A stretch of DNA of 64,000 nt. Source: Shinisaurus crocodilurus. Lineage: Eukaryota > Chordata > Lepidosauria > Squamata > Shinisauridae. Numbering within the stretch: the stretch's first letter is position 1; each line of letters opens with the position of its first letter. The notes beneath the pieces are model-generated. The model did no database searches, was not told the origin of the DNA, and saw only the letters and a list, made by a program, of their open reading frames with translations. Below, in pieces: positions 11,701-22,429 of this stretch. The translations under genes and the position numbers were made by a program. The stretch covers positions 138,944,564-139,008,563 of the forward strand of contig CM037880.1 in assembly GCA_021292165.1 (NCBI GenBank), given 5' to 3'.

Positions 11701-11904
11701 GCAAACAGAAACTAGTCTTCCTGCTTCTTTTGGCTTTTAGGATGATTCAGATGTTTCAGGGACTACTTCCTGTAGTTCCTAAAATGTATTCTGTATAACT
11801 TGCATTGCTCATAAAATTATAATATTTGGTTTATTAAATTTTAAGGCACATGACAGTATCCAAAACTGTTACTGCACCTGCACTCTTTCTGTTGTGCCTT
11901 CAGG

Positions 11905-12097
11905 ACCAAATGCCAGTGCAACAGAATCTAGTGATTCCTAAAGCAACCCCAGAAATGCTCAATTTCCAGAATGGGACAGGTCAGCAGAGCTCCCTTCTGT
12001 GTGAGTTGTGCTGACCTGCACTGTTTTGAAAAATAAGCATTTCTGCTCACTTCAGTAAACGTTAGCTACCTGTTCCACAGGCAGCATTGGATACTGC
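11905..12097. mobile_element. TIR element fragment, same family as 34697-35648
   Basis: The block GGACAGGTCAGCAGAGCTCC, a TGCTGACCTG-like echo and the end GGATACTGCCC match the element at 34697-35648 in order. The left terminus is not clear, so this copy may be truncated or diverged. Confidence 0.5.
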
Positions 12098-12142
12098 CCA
12101 TAGTTTATTCAGACAATAATTACACATTTACTAACTGATCCA

Positions 12143-12487
12143 GTAGAAGGCAGGAGTGCTTCCCTCACCCTCCAAAACACTTAGATGGCTGATTTTGTCC
12201 GTCTTCCTGTTCACGAGGAAGAGGGGCTGAGGCACCACTGGGATTCCTTGTATTCCTGCCACCCAAAATTCCTCCAACAATGCCGGCTCCGAAGTCAGCC
12301 TTCTATCTGTGGAGCTGCAACCGATGTGGAAAGAACTGCACTGGCAGTGAGGGTGGAAGGAGGGCAGTCTGAAGTCGGAGTCCCAGCTGTGACCTCAGAG
12401 TGCTTTACCGAGGTTGGAGCTGGGACTCCAGCTTTTCCTATGGCCAACCAGGCAGCATCTACTGACCATAGGATCGTGCCCTAAAAG
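12143..12487 (+). mobile_element. Harbinger-like element, 5'-truncated copy
   Basis: This segment matches the right three quarters of 50980-51400: a GCTGATTTTGTCCGTCTTCC block, GAGGCTGAGG-like words, a GTGGAAAGAAC block and the terminus CATAGGATCGTGCCC followed by TAA. The open frame 12185-12484 lies within it and is not a gene. Confidence 0.6.
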
Positions 12488-12925
12488 TTTTAAGTTTTAA
12501 TGATAACTTCATGAGCCAACCAAGTCATACATAATACATTTTATGTTCCTAAAGTACAAAATGACTTTAGATCTGTAAAGAGCACTAAAAAAATAAGCAT
12601 TGCATATCCTTCCATTTTCCCCAAAAATTCCAGATATTTTACATATCTGGTTGTGATACACTTTTTGTATAACTTTCAAAAATAATGCAGTTCTAGAATT
12701 GCTTTTCTTATACAGTGTAGAATTAGTTTAATGCTATCTATTTTACACAAAATTGAACTGATAGCTTCCGGAGAATATGGTTGTTCATTATTAAGGAAAG
12801 CTGATTCTAAAAAAAAACATTTCTTAGTGTACAGCATACCTTTCTCACATATAGTAATTCTGGTTGAGTAAATGTAGGTTTCCTCACCCTTTCAACAGAA
12901 TTGTTTTTATAAGGTGACTGTTATT
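12488..12925. other. Unique AT-rich intron, nothing recognised
   Basis: No repeat or exon-like feature was recognised. Confidence 0.6.
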
Positions 12926-12929
12926 CATC

Positions 12930-13390
12930 TTGTCATAACTTTAAGGCTAGACTACTGTGTTAGGCTTTATATTGGACTGCCCTTGATTACTGTCCAGATG
13001 CTTCAGTTGGTGCAGAACAGAATGGTCTGCCTCCTTGCTGGGGTGAGTCACAAAGAGTGGAATACACTAGTACTCCTGCACTAGCTACCTACAATTTTCT
13101 GGATGCAATTCCAGTTGCTAGTTTTGACATATTAAAGCTCTTAGTGGCTCAGACTTCCACTTACCTCAGAAGGCTGCTTTCTCTCTATTGTACCATTACA
13201 ACTCTTAAGAGCAACTGGCTGTACCATCTATGTGTTGGCAAGAACATGTTCTTGGGTACTGCCCCACAACTGTGGAACTCTTTTCTACTAGAGTTCTGCG
13301 AAAAGTCCGAGCATGAATATTTTGCAAAAAGCTTTGGCTGGCATTCAGTGATGAAGGTTAAGCAGGTGTTAGGTTGTCAATTTTAATTGA
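12930..13390 (+). mobile_element. L2-type LINE remnant, sense orientation
   Basis: Broken plus-strand frames give the same landmarks as the antisense L2 copies: an RLDYCV…LYIGLP segment, then LVQNRM…LLAGV, and later a WNSFLLEF block near 13270-13300. Stops and frame changes are frequent. The copy lacks a clear 3' tail. Confidence 0.65.
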
Positions 13391-13639
13391 ATTAAGCTTT
13401 GTTACTGTAAGAGGTATTGTATTTTTAAGTGTTATCCATCGTATAGTTAAGATCCTTGGGCACTTCGAAATAGATTGTGCAAATGTATTTAAAATTGATT
13501 AATTATCAGTTAATCAAAAAGTCACATGATCAACTAACACAAAATTTAACGACGGCTTGCAAAAAAAATTTTTTTTTAAATGCAAAATAGCCATTTGTAG
13601 TATTTTTGCTGTAGTGTCTGTCATCTTTAAATGTATGTA

Positions 13640-14165
13640 AGCAGGGAAATTGTTGAAGGTGTAATGGTAGAGGAAAGTTTGCCCATATATGGTGGCATTG
13701 TAATCCTGTTAAGGAATATTGGAAGAAGATAATAAACAGCATCAGAGAAATTACAGGCTATGAGTTGCAATTAACCCCAACAACTATGCTCCTGGGTGAT
13801 ATTAAAAATCAGATCCCTAGAGATTTAGTGGGGATGGTGTTAATAGCTGCAAGGATATGTTAATAGCTGCAAGGATCCTCTTAGCAAAAGCTTGGTGATC
13901 AACATGCATACTGTCTCTGGTGCAATGATAAAAGATTTGGACTGCCATGGTGATGAATAAAATTACAAGTTATAAGTTGCTGTGAGAGGGAAGAATGAAC
14001 TCCATCAAGACTTGCCAAAAAAGTTGGGTACAATTGATCAATTATTGGAATACATTCTGACCAGATGATTTAGCAACTACTGTATATGTGTTAAGTTGAA
14101 GTATTGTAACTGTCTTGAATGACTGAATGGGAAACAAAATGAAAAATGTATATAAAGAGAAGCAG
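13640..14165 (+). mobile_element. L1 ORF2 C-terminal fragment and 3' end
   Basis: Starting near 13681 the plus strand reads HIWWHCNPVKEYWKKI, then an INSIREITGYEL stretch and LVGMVLIAARI. This is the zinc-knuckle-like C-terminal segment of L1 ORF2. The frame ends at a stop near 13860, next to a short tandem duplication. The rest to about 14165 is decayed ORF and 3' untranslated sequence. It ends about 200 bp before the TC tract that precedes the CDKAL1 exon. Confidence 0.75.
13838..13877 (+). repeat. Short tandem duplication inside the L1 fragment
   Basis: The word GTTAATAGCTGCAAGGAT occurs twice in tandem with four extra bases between the copies. It introduces a TAA stop and breaks the L1 frame. 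Confidence 0.8.
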
Positions 14166-14368
14166 GAAAATGGTTGAAAAGCAGGATTATTAAATATTTT
14201 AACACTGAGGAATATTGCATGAATTGTCTTTGCAAGGCGATAGATCACTTGACTGAATTTGGCTTTGAAAAGGTCAAAAGTCAAATTTGTTTGGCAGTAA
14301 TTGACTGTTCTGTACAAGTTCAGCAACTGCATAGAAATACATTTTGCAGGATGGAGGCAGGTTTCCTT

Positions 14369-14370
<2 letters not shown>

Positions 14371-14429
<59 letters not shown>
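14371..14429 (+). repeat. (TC)29 microsatellite just upstream of the CDKAL1 exon
   Basis: An uninterrupted TC dinucleotide run of 59 bp ends 41 bp before the exon. It is a pyrimidine tract on the transcribed sense strand and a potential binding site for PTB-like splicing repressors. Confidence 0.97.
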
Positions 14430-14432
<3 letters not shown>

Positions 14433-14470
14433 GTTCAGGAATTATATACATTTTATACTTCTTTTTCCAG
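14430..14470 (+). promoter_or_regulatory. CDKAL1: 3' splice site (acceptor) of the CDKAL1 exon
   Basis: The intron ends in a short pyrimidine run, ACTTCTTTTTCCAG, directly before the exon at 14471. A second CAG at 14436-14438 follows the long TC microsatellite and could act as a competing upstream acceptor. Using it would add 32 nt and shift the frame. The authentic site is chosen because it joins in frame to the conserved CDKAL1 motif. Confidence 0.85.
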
Positions 14471-14574
14471 ATGTCTGAATGCATGTACCTACTGCAAAAC
14501 TAAGCATGCCAGAGGAGATTTGGCAAGCTATCCTATTGAAGAGCTAGTAAACAGAGGCAAACAATCTTTTCAAG
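14471..14574 (+). CDS. CDKAL1: CDKAL1 internal exon carrying the radical-SAM cysteine motif
   Basis: This is a 104-bp internal exon. It starts with the third base of a codon, carries 34 complete codons and ends with the first base of the next codon. The translation begins [15 protein letters not shown]. The CxxxCxxC cysteines are the radical-SAM [4Fe-4S] ligands, and the context ([10 protein letters not shown], then YPIEELV and QSF) is what I recognise as CDKAL1. That enzyme is the threonylcarbamoyladenosine tRNA methylthiotransferase, which converts t6A37 to ms2t6A37 in tRNA-Lys(UUU) and is an ER-tail-anchored protein in mammals. The exon is preceded by a pyrimidine tract and AG and followed by GTAGGT. 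The phase fits a split glycine codon before the first cysteine. No other CDKAL1 exon was recognised in the window. The reading frame is clean with no stop. Bacterial-type MiaB/MtaB relatives share the motif, but the residues after it and the splice sites favour CDKAL1. The exon number was not determined. Confidence 0.93.
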
Positions 14575-14580
14575 GTAGGT
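14575..14580 (+). promoter_or_regulatory. CDKAL1: 5' splice site (donor) of the CDKAL1 exon
   Basis: The exon ends CAAG and the intron begins GTAGGT, close to the vertebrate donor consensus. The split leaves one base of the next codon, compatible with a glutamate codon (G|AA) after the final glutamine. Read-through meets a stop only after further intronic codons, so the exon end is set by the donor and by loss of homology. Confidence 0.85.
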
Positions 14581-16850
14581 TTTGTTTTTGTTTTATTTAT
14601 TTTGTTCTCTACATCAACAAGTTATTATTATCTATCAAAAATTGTATCAGTATGGTTTAAGTGTATCTGATAGTAAATGTGATTGTGTATTGATATGATT
14701 TCATTATACATCAGTATTTACTAAATAAATAAATAAAAACTCTTATGTATGGATTTGTCAGAATAAAAGTTGCTCTTTTTTCCACTGAAAATTTTTCAGA
14801 TTACTTTCCTCTTTTTGATGTGCTAAACTAGAAAAAGGAAATCTGCAAAACCATACATATCCATTACTCCAATTATAATTTAGTTTTAGCAATTCCATCT
14901 ATCAGTGTTCCAGATGTGTATTGCATTCACTTAACTTATTTTTAAATAGACACTAATACATGAATATACACAACTAGTAACTTTGGTATGTAGCATGTTG
15001 TTAATCACATGTAGCATGCAGTTAAACATATCACACTTTTTTCCAAATCACATTAAATAAAATCTCTTTGATGCTGTAGCCAAGTAAAACCAACATCAGG
15101 GAAATTGATAAGAATCCTACTTCATAAGCCACAAATGCCATATTTCATTGGCCAGTCGCTTTTAATCAAAGGGATCTGAAATGGTCCAACTGCAAGCATG
15201 TTTATTCAACAAAAGTATCTGTAATGTTAAGGATTGCACAATTTTAAAATATTGGTATTAATGCTAGCCCTGTAATGGCATGAATCAAATGTACTTGTGT
15301 TTTGATTGGGACTGTATTAGTTTTATTTTTTGTTTTAGGCTTGGTTGACTAATAAACGTATGATGATGGCAAAAGTTTCTCATGAAATTTACAGTTCAGA
15401 TTTCTTTGCCAATGATTAATTTTTTGTGATGCCACACCCTTTCTTAGCACGTGGTTTGCCTGGTTCTAAGGTGCCCAGTCCTTAGGTGACATCCTTAGTA
15501 ACCAAGTCGGCAGTAGCCAGAATGGCAGTTAGGCTGCCATGGCCCTGGTCCACTGTGGCTTCAGGTTAGATCAGCCACAGGCATTGTGGGAAGCTCAAAG
15601 GCCAAGGACGGAATTTTACAGGAAAACAAAACTACAGTCTGTAGTGGCTAGTGTTATTACATGCAGTAAAATTCTGTGCATTCACTTAAACGTTATTATC
15701 CTATTGTTCAGGGGTAAGCAAACACTGGGCTACGTGCAGCCCTCTACTGCTCTCAGTTTGACTCGCCAAACCCCAGGGAGCCCCACCCATTTCCCCTTCC
15801 AAACAGCCTAGTTGATCAGCTGGGCTGCAGGGGCAATACTACTATTTGCACTGCCAGGGCAAGACTGGGGTCGCTGGGACTAGGGAAGAGGCTCCCCTGC
15901 ACCACCAGTGATCCCAGTGCAGCTGAAATCTCAACTGCTATATTTGCTTCTCTCCACATACATGCTAGATAAATATGTTTGAAAGCTGTGAGAATAAGTT
16001 TATTTCTATTTTCCTGGATCTGGAAGTGTTTTATATCATGATCCAGTGTAGCATTGTGTTGAAGTGTACAAGTTGAGTAGGATGACTCACTTTAGATCAG
16101 TCAAATAGATAGAGGCAGCAGTCCTTCTTATGCACTCTTTCCTGGAATAAGCCCCATGGAACACAATTGGACTTCTGAGTCAGCATGTACCGGTAAATCC
16201 ATTGGTTAAGCACTATAAAACAGGTGATATTCTTAGATACTTCGAATGTTTAATTTCAAGTCAGGTTCAGTTGATATTATCTCAGTAACGTGTCCTTTGC
16301 AGGTTTTTGTTACTTCTTTCAGTAGAAAAGAGAAATACAGGCAAGGTTTTGTTTTTTTTATTCCCATAGAGTTTTTGTATCAAAAACTTCCTGATGACAG
16401 TGTAAGGTTTGTTACACCTAATGCTTTATCCCCTTGCTTTGAAATATTGCCTTTTTATTCTTTACCATTGTTTAAAGTTTGGTTGTTTTTTTAAATTACA
16501 TATAGCAATTCCTTCAATTTAGGGATCTTTTAGCTTTGCTTTTTTTTTTTTACTGGCTCAGCATTAAACAATTTGTGTATCATGGCATTGTTTCACTGTC
16601 TTTTGTTGAAGTCCCCTAAGACTTTAAGTGACATGTTGTTAGGCATAATGGAAGGAAGGTCAACAAAGAGGGAGCCTGTTTGTTCTTGGCAGTGCAAGTA
16701 TTTGCTTTTGATTAAATCCAAAATATTTTTTTACTGTAGTGTTTGCTAAAACCCTTTTAGTGTCTTTATTTAATAAATAAATGTAGTTCTGCTTTCACTA
16801 TACACTGAAGATCTGATCGACACATGCTGTCTGTGGGCTGCTGCTTTGCA
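14581..16850. other. Mostly unique intron, one doubtful hAT-like end
   Basis: No exon-like sequence was recognised. At about 15711 the sequence CAGGGGTAAGCAAACACTGG resembles a hAT terminus, but no partner end or target duplication was found. A decayed MITE-like stretch is possible near 16105-16180. The open frames at 15539-15811 and 16246-16494 show no domain. Confidence 0.5.
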
Positions 16851-16854
16851 TTTA

Positions 16855-18270
16855 TTTATTCTAAAGTTTATACTCTGCTTTGCAAACTCATATTCAAGAT
16901 GGTTTACAACATTTAAAAACAACAATATAAGAACATGATAAACTAACATTCAATAAAACTAACACAACAGAATTAAATAATGAAAACCAAAAAAAACTTA
17001 AAAGGTCCTAGCTTTTAAAAAATCAGATGAAATGAAATAAAAGCAGCAAGCAGTGAAGAGGCCAGGCACACCTCTCTGGGGATGTTGTTTCATAATCTAG
17101 GCACCACAAACAAAAAGGCACTTTCTCTCATCCCCACCAACTGTCCCCATTAGTGGAGGGACAGCAAGAAGAGCTTCAGAGTGAAAAGGCAGAACATAGT
17201 TCTTGAGCAGGTTCATATGGGAGGAGGTGATTTCTGAGATACCCTGGACCCAGGGATTTAAGTCAACACCTTGAATTGCATCTGGGAACAATATGGATGC
17301 CAATGAAGCTAGTAATATCTGGCATAATATGATCCATTCTGCTGACCCCAGACAAAAGTCTGGCTGCAGCATTCTCGACCCATGGAAGTTTCTGCACTGT
17401 CTTGAAGGGAAGCTCTATGTAGAGCATATTGTTGTAATCCAGTTTGGAAGTGACCAGGGAATGGATGATCATGGCAAGATCTGACTTCTCCAGGAAAGGT
17501 CACAATTGGTAAAGCTACTGCTGGCATACTAAGTAAGTTGATAAAAGGCACTCCTGGCCACTGTTGTCACCACATGCAAAGATGGTAGCACATACTGATG
17601 ACATCCAAGCCCAAATCTCCGGAAGATATCACTTGGACATTTCAAGTAAATGTTGGAAGTGTTTGGGGGAAAGATGGAACCATGGGGAACCACATCTGTC
17701 AATGTTCACAGATAGATCAGAAGTCCTCCAGCACAACCCTCTACATGATCTATGAACCTGTCCTCCAGAAGGGACAGGAGCCACCACAAAACTGTGTCTC
17801 CCAAGTCCAGTGCAGCAAAGCAGCTCAGAAAAGAAGATCATGGTCAATGGTATTGAAAACTGCTGAGAGGTTCAAAAGAATCACCAGGGCTGCACTCTCC
17901 ATCTTTCTCCCAGCGCGGGTCATTTACCAGGGTGACTAAATAAATTTTAGGTCAGACACCAGTTTGGAACATATCCAAATAATCAGTTTCCTCTAAGAAG
18001 ACATGGAGCTGGATTGTCACCATGCACTTATCAGATTAAGGCAGGGAAATCAGAAGAGTAAAGTGATGTCATCTTGAGAAGGGGTTTCACCACGAGGAGC
18101 TAAAACCTCATTGAGGCATTTATAACCTCCTTGACACAATCCCTTATCCCTACCTGGCAGATTTAATCCACCATGAGGCTGATTAGATATGACAGATGTG
18201 ATTATATTGTATGAAGTAATGCATGCCTCTGCACCAGTTTTCAGAGAGCCCACTTTAGGTGTGGGGGGAA
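16855..18270 (-). mobile_element. L2-type LINE remnant, long antisense copy with RT core
   Basis: The 3' end lies at about 16855 beside a TTTATTTATT tail and an ATACTCTGC…GGTTTACAA motif. Going up the coordinates, minus-strand frames give a terminal block, then AAARLLSGVSRMDHIMP near 17330 and VTSKLDYNNMLYIELP near 17440. Near 17860-17900 is LLNLSAVFNTIDH, the RT core segment. These occur in L2 order but in several frames with many stops. The copy extends further 5' than the other L2 copies here and fades out near 18270. Confidence 0.82.
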
Positions 18271-18372
18271 GCGTAACAATTTTATCACCACATAGTCACC
18301 TTTTGTCTTTAAGCAAAGGGATTGGTGCTTTTGAAATGGAGACTTAGTCCATAGGCCTTTAATTGTTTAGAA

Positions 18373-19128
18373 GAGAGGTTCCCAATGTGTGGCCCATGGG
18401 CACCTCCAAGGGCACCTGCAAAGGGGTCCCCAACGTGGTACCCGCAGGCCCCTGAATTTTTTAAAAATATTTTTTTTAAAATTCTGCTTTGTTATTATAT
18501 GTACATGGGTTTGTATGAAATGCATACAACTTTCTAGCAATTATACATAGGCTTCAACAAAAGCTGACTAAATATTCAAATCAGTATCCATATGAAGTTG
18601 GCATCTATATGCCATCTGTTCATTTATTGAAAGTGTTGTAAGGTCCTCAATATATTGTATTATAGGAGGTGTTTATCTGTCTAATTTGTAAGATCAGTCT
18701 TTTAGCTGTCAAAAGGGCGCAGAGAATCCATTTCCCCTTCCGATTGTTAATTTCCATGAAGCAGGTAAATAATTTAAAAGAGTGTGTACACCAGTGAATA
18801 TTAAAGACTCTTCCAGTACAAAATTTATCTCTGTAATAGCTGCTTCCCAAAAAGAGCAACTACTGGACACTGCCAAAACATATGTTTAAAAGAAGAATTA
18901 GCTGTATTACACCACCAGCAATTAGCCGAATTAGACAATCCTTTATTTTAAAGAGACATTGTGGTGTCCAATAGACGTGAAACAAATATTTTTGCTGAAT
19001 AAGATGCAGCCTAAGATCTATAGGTGCCAAAGCAGCGATCCACTGCTTAGGCATTTTGTTGTGGTACCCACAGCAGTTTCTCAAATTCCTAAATGCATCC
19101 ACGGGTCCAAAAAGGTTGGGGACCCCTG
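18373..19128. mobile_element. hAT-type element containing an L1 fragment
   Basis: Perfect 8-bp duplications GTTTAGAA (18365-18372 and 19129-19136) flank an element that starts GAGAGGTTCCCAATGTG and ends GGTTGGGGACCCCTG. The right end belongs to the same TIR family as 37394-38527. The left end appears twice, at 18373 and again, closer to the consensus, at about 18418 (AAAGGGGTCCCCAACG). Most of the interior is L1 sequence. The element has no transposase. Confidence 0.75.
18465..19102 (-). mobile_element. 5'-truncated L1 fragment inside the hAT element
   Basis: On the minus strand the sequence starts at about 19102 with an ORF2 segment (RLHLIQQKYLFHVYWTP), shifts frame and continues as CWWCNTANSSFKHMFWQCP, the cysteine/histidine-rich C-terminal region of L1 ORF2. 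The frame then proceeds to about 18650. An A-rich tail (T-rich on plus) lies near 18465-18480, where an L1 3' end is expected. Confidence 0.7.
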
Positions 19129-19136
19129 GTTTAGAA

Positions 19137-20137
19137 CAATATTCATATGTGAGATTGGCAGAATAATCAAGTGGTCTGTAGCAAATCTGGACAGGAGGCA
19201 GACTGCCTCTCTGCCCTCCCGAAAAGGCATCCCTGAATTTTTTATCATGCCATTACAGTCTTTCATTTTTACACTTCACATTTACGTACTGAAAATGTAT
19301 GGCTTGGGTCCACATTTCACTCCTGTCAGTAGCAGGGGAGAGACGATTTTTGCCCGTTCCTCCTGCAGCCCCCTTCTCCCTCTGGAAATGTGTTCCAGAG
19401 GGAGACTCTTCAAACAGTGCAGGAGGTGGCACTGAGGACTGCAGGGTGAGGGGACAATTGTCAAACATCACATCCCCTCTTCCACCAACAGGATTTCTCT
19501 GCTGGATCAAAAGCCTTCTGTGGACAGAAGGAGCCATTCTGTTTGCAGAATGTGATGTTTGAATCCAACACAATGCTAATAATTTCCCATGTGGAATAGT
19601 CACCACAGTTGCATTTTTAAGTGGCTATCATGCTGCAAATTGTACTGCATGTGTTTACAACCTAGGCTTAAGAAAATGGTGCAAGGGTACATCTCCTATG
19701 TTGTTTTTATAAACCGGCAGTTCATAAGTTAGGCATGTTTGCTTATCTCCAGCATGACTCCAATAAATACCTTGACCAGAGATAGCCATGGGCAACTCTT
19801 GGGTTTCTATTAGACTTGAAGAAGAGGTGTGGTGTTGATGAAAAAGCCTAGGTTGGATCCAAAGATGCGTGATTAAACTCTGCTCATTCAGTGGGGCTTT
19901 CCCACTCCTGCCTCCCAAATGCAGCCCCCAAAAGCTGCTTCTGAGGGTTGGAGGATCTTCTGGAATGATGTGGTGGAGAACTGAAGCATGAGAGGGGATT
20001 CGTTGGAAATCAGGGGAAGGGTGAACCTTGCACAAGCAGAAATGCCTTCCACTTGTGCAGTAGTACATGTGGATATCCACAAACCATCATGTATAACCTA
20101 AGATGACCTTATGCCTAGTAATTATTTGTGCAGAAGG

Positions 20138-20138
<1 letters not shown>
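19137..20138. other. Intron with possible decayed MITEs
   Basis: About 19310-19600 and 19845-20090 have GC-richer, repeat-like composition. The second begins CTAGGTTGGATCCAAAG, resembling the end of the MITE at 3214. No convincing paired ends were found. The several open frames in 18959-20080 overlap on both strands and show no domains. Confidence 0.4.
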
Positions 20139-20186
<48 letters not shown>

Positions 20187-20207
20187 ACACACACACACAC
20201 ACACACT
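20139..20207 (+). repeat. (AT)n(AC)n compound microsatellite
   Basis: About 19 AT units are followed by AC units to 20207, with one interruption. Confidence 0.95.
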
Positions 20208-20209
20208 CA

Positions 20210-21030
20210 GTGCAATGCCTTATTTTGTGATACTGTTTCAATTCACTGGGGTAGCTTACTTTACCACACACTTCAGTAAAATTTAGAAGCAAAGATTTCT
20301 CCCTCTCCCAACATCTTTCTTTCGACATTTTAGGCCCCAAAAGATTCAAGATATTAAAGTGAACAGGAATTTCTTATCTTGAGATGGTTAACTTTAAATT
20401 TTCTTTTTCTCTCCCTTTTGTGTATTAAGAACGTTCAGGTCTTGGCTGCTGACTCTGCTAATGTAGAAACACTTAAAGCCAAGATAAATATTTTGATACC
20501 AGTCTGTCATTTCTTAAGGCTACACAGGACAGCATGAAGAATGAGAGTTTTTTCATTATCCCATGTACTGTTTCCTAATGGCTCTTCAAGGGAAAAAAAA
20601 GTTGCATTACAGCTTTTAAACTATTATTTATTTAGGTAACCATGATGACTACTGTGCAACACAAATACAGACATGTAAAACCATACCTTATTTTTAAAAT
20701 AAGTGACCATTATAAAAAATGAGACACTCATATTGTCATATTCAGTTTGTCTAAATAGAGTAGGTTCAAATTTTCTCTGAGCATGGATCAAACTTTGCTC
20801 CTGTACAGATTATCAATGGTGTGGAGAAAATCCTCCAGGCTGCACTCATCCATTTAAACCAGCCTCTGCATAATGTCTATTTCATGTGCACCACCCTTTA
20901 GTGGTTCTGCGGTGTGAGGTACTTGAAAAAGATTAGCTTCACTTATAGTTGATTGAACATGTGTGCTTATGACAGAGATGCAAGGGTATGTTGGAAAGTT
21001 GGATTGGGACTGCCTTATTTTTTATTTCTA
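20210..21030. other. Unique AT-rich intron, nothing recognised
   Basis: No exon-like or repeat feature was recognised. Confidence 0.6.
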
Positions 21031-22135
21031 TTTATTAAAATTATTTATTAATTACCTTTCTGCCCACCAGGGCCCTTAGAGCAATGTACATAAAATAAAA
21101 CCAGAATAAAAACAAAAAAACAAAAATACGTTCTTTAAAACAAGCCCAAACAATTTTAAAAGTCAAAGTCCTGGCAAAATAGTACAATTTTCACTGCCTG
21201 TCTAAAACTTAGTAGGGATGGAACCATCCTGACCTCCCCTGGGAGGGAGTTCCATAGTCCGGAGTGTTGCTGTCCTGACTAGGCTTGAGGCCCAGGGGGA
21301 GTGGACTGCAACATAAGTGCTCACTGTCTCTTCTGGGTCATGTCAGGCAAGGCAGGAATCACATTAGGACCTTGGATAGCACCCAACAGGAAGTGCCAGC
21401 TGGAGTGTTCTTCTAAGGAGCTGTTTTTTCAACGAAGGACTGCAGTAAACTGAGGCCTTAAGGGCGGCAGAGCCTGGTCTTTCAGTGGCTCCTCTTCTGC
21501 TGGATGCTGACTGCAGTTTCTAAGGGGGCAGTGTATGTTTCTGCAGTTTCATGCTCCTGCATGGCTGAGGGACAGAAGAAACTGCAGGGGAGTCATCTGC
21601 AGGGGAGTCATCTTCAACGTCAGATGATGAGAAAGCTATGTCCTCAGGCTGGGACAGTATAGAAGGAGCTTCCAAGGACTTTCCCTGAAGTGGGGTGACG
21701 TGTGACCCATCTGAATACGAGCCCTCCTTGCTGTAATGAAAAGCACCAGAATCAAGGGACATGACAGTTGCTACAGACAAGGCTCTGTCACATGTACCCA
21801 TCAACGTAGCCTCTCTTGGTGATGGGACATACAATAGGTATTTTAATGAAGGTTGCAAAGTATGGGCAGGCTCATTGAGGAGAAGGCTATCTTTCAGATA
21901 TCCTGGCCCGAAGCTGTTTAGGGGTTTATAGGTTTAACTAGCAATTTGAGTTGGGCTCGGAAATAAATTGGAAGCCAGTGCAATTGGTTCAAGACCAGTG
22001 ATATATGGTCTCTAAAGCACCTGCCAGACAACATATCTTTGTCTGGACACTTTCAAATTGTGCTAATGCTGTGGCTTTAAGTCCCCTAAATAATTGAATA
22101 CATTCTGACAACTTTGGATGCCATCTTAGTGCAGG
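21031..22135 (-). mobile_element. L2-type LINE remnant, antisense, interrupted
   Basis: The left part (21031 to about 21280) has the L2 3'-end motif followed by a GGGAGGGAGTTCCATAG block. The right part (about 21870-22135) resumes with a CAGATATCCTGGCCCGAAGC block, TTTAGGGGTTTATAGG and an AATTGGAAGCCAGTGCAA block. This is the order seen at 16855-17330. About 590 bp of unrelated sequence lies between them. Confidence 0.7.
21281..21868 (-). repeat. Unclassified insertion in the L2 remnant, with a 112-codon open frame
   Basis: This block has no L2 counterpart. Its minus strand carries an open frame (21520-21858) rich in Ser, Asp and Pro, with an acidic run (SSSDVEDDSPADDSPA). A 13-bp word (GGGGAGTCATCTG and near copy) is repeated in tandem at about 21585-21610. 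No terminal repeats were found. It may be an inserted retroelement fragment, but nothing identifies it. Confidence 0.4.
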
Positions 22136-22429
22136 GAACAGTTCTAAATAATATTTGCCCAGGGGAAAGCTTGCCTGTTGTTGATGTTGGTTGTGTTGTT
22201 GTTAATTTAACAAGGTTTATCCCTGATGTCATTATTTATAGTACTTCAAACTAATGTATTTTATGAGGAATTAACTGTTATTGAAAACAGTAACAGATGC
22301 ATTGAGCGATCTGTTGGGTTACCGAGGAACTCAGCCTCACTGCTGTTTTAAGTAGCCCTCTGACACTTTGGTTCTAGAAAATCTATGTGCCTGGATAAGG
22401 TGCGTTAAGCTGAGGCTTAAGACACATAG

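Larger units (their letters stand above)
1..14470 (+). other. CDKAL1: CDKAL1 intron upstream of the exon
   Basis: All sequence before the exon is assigned to the preceding intron. No splice-flanked segment resembling the exon expected upstream was recognised. The content is unique AT-rich DNA plus the transposons listed separately. Assignment to the gene is inferred from the exon alone. Confidence 0.75.

Noticed and set aside
14301..14660. The full 119-codon open frame around the exon as the coding region
   Set aside because: The part before 14471 translates the TC microsatellite and the part after 14574 translates intron. Only the splice-bounded middle matches CDKAL1.
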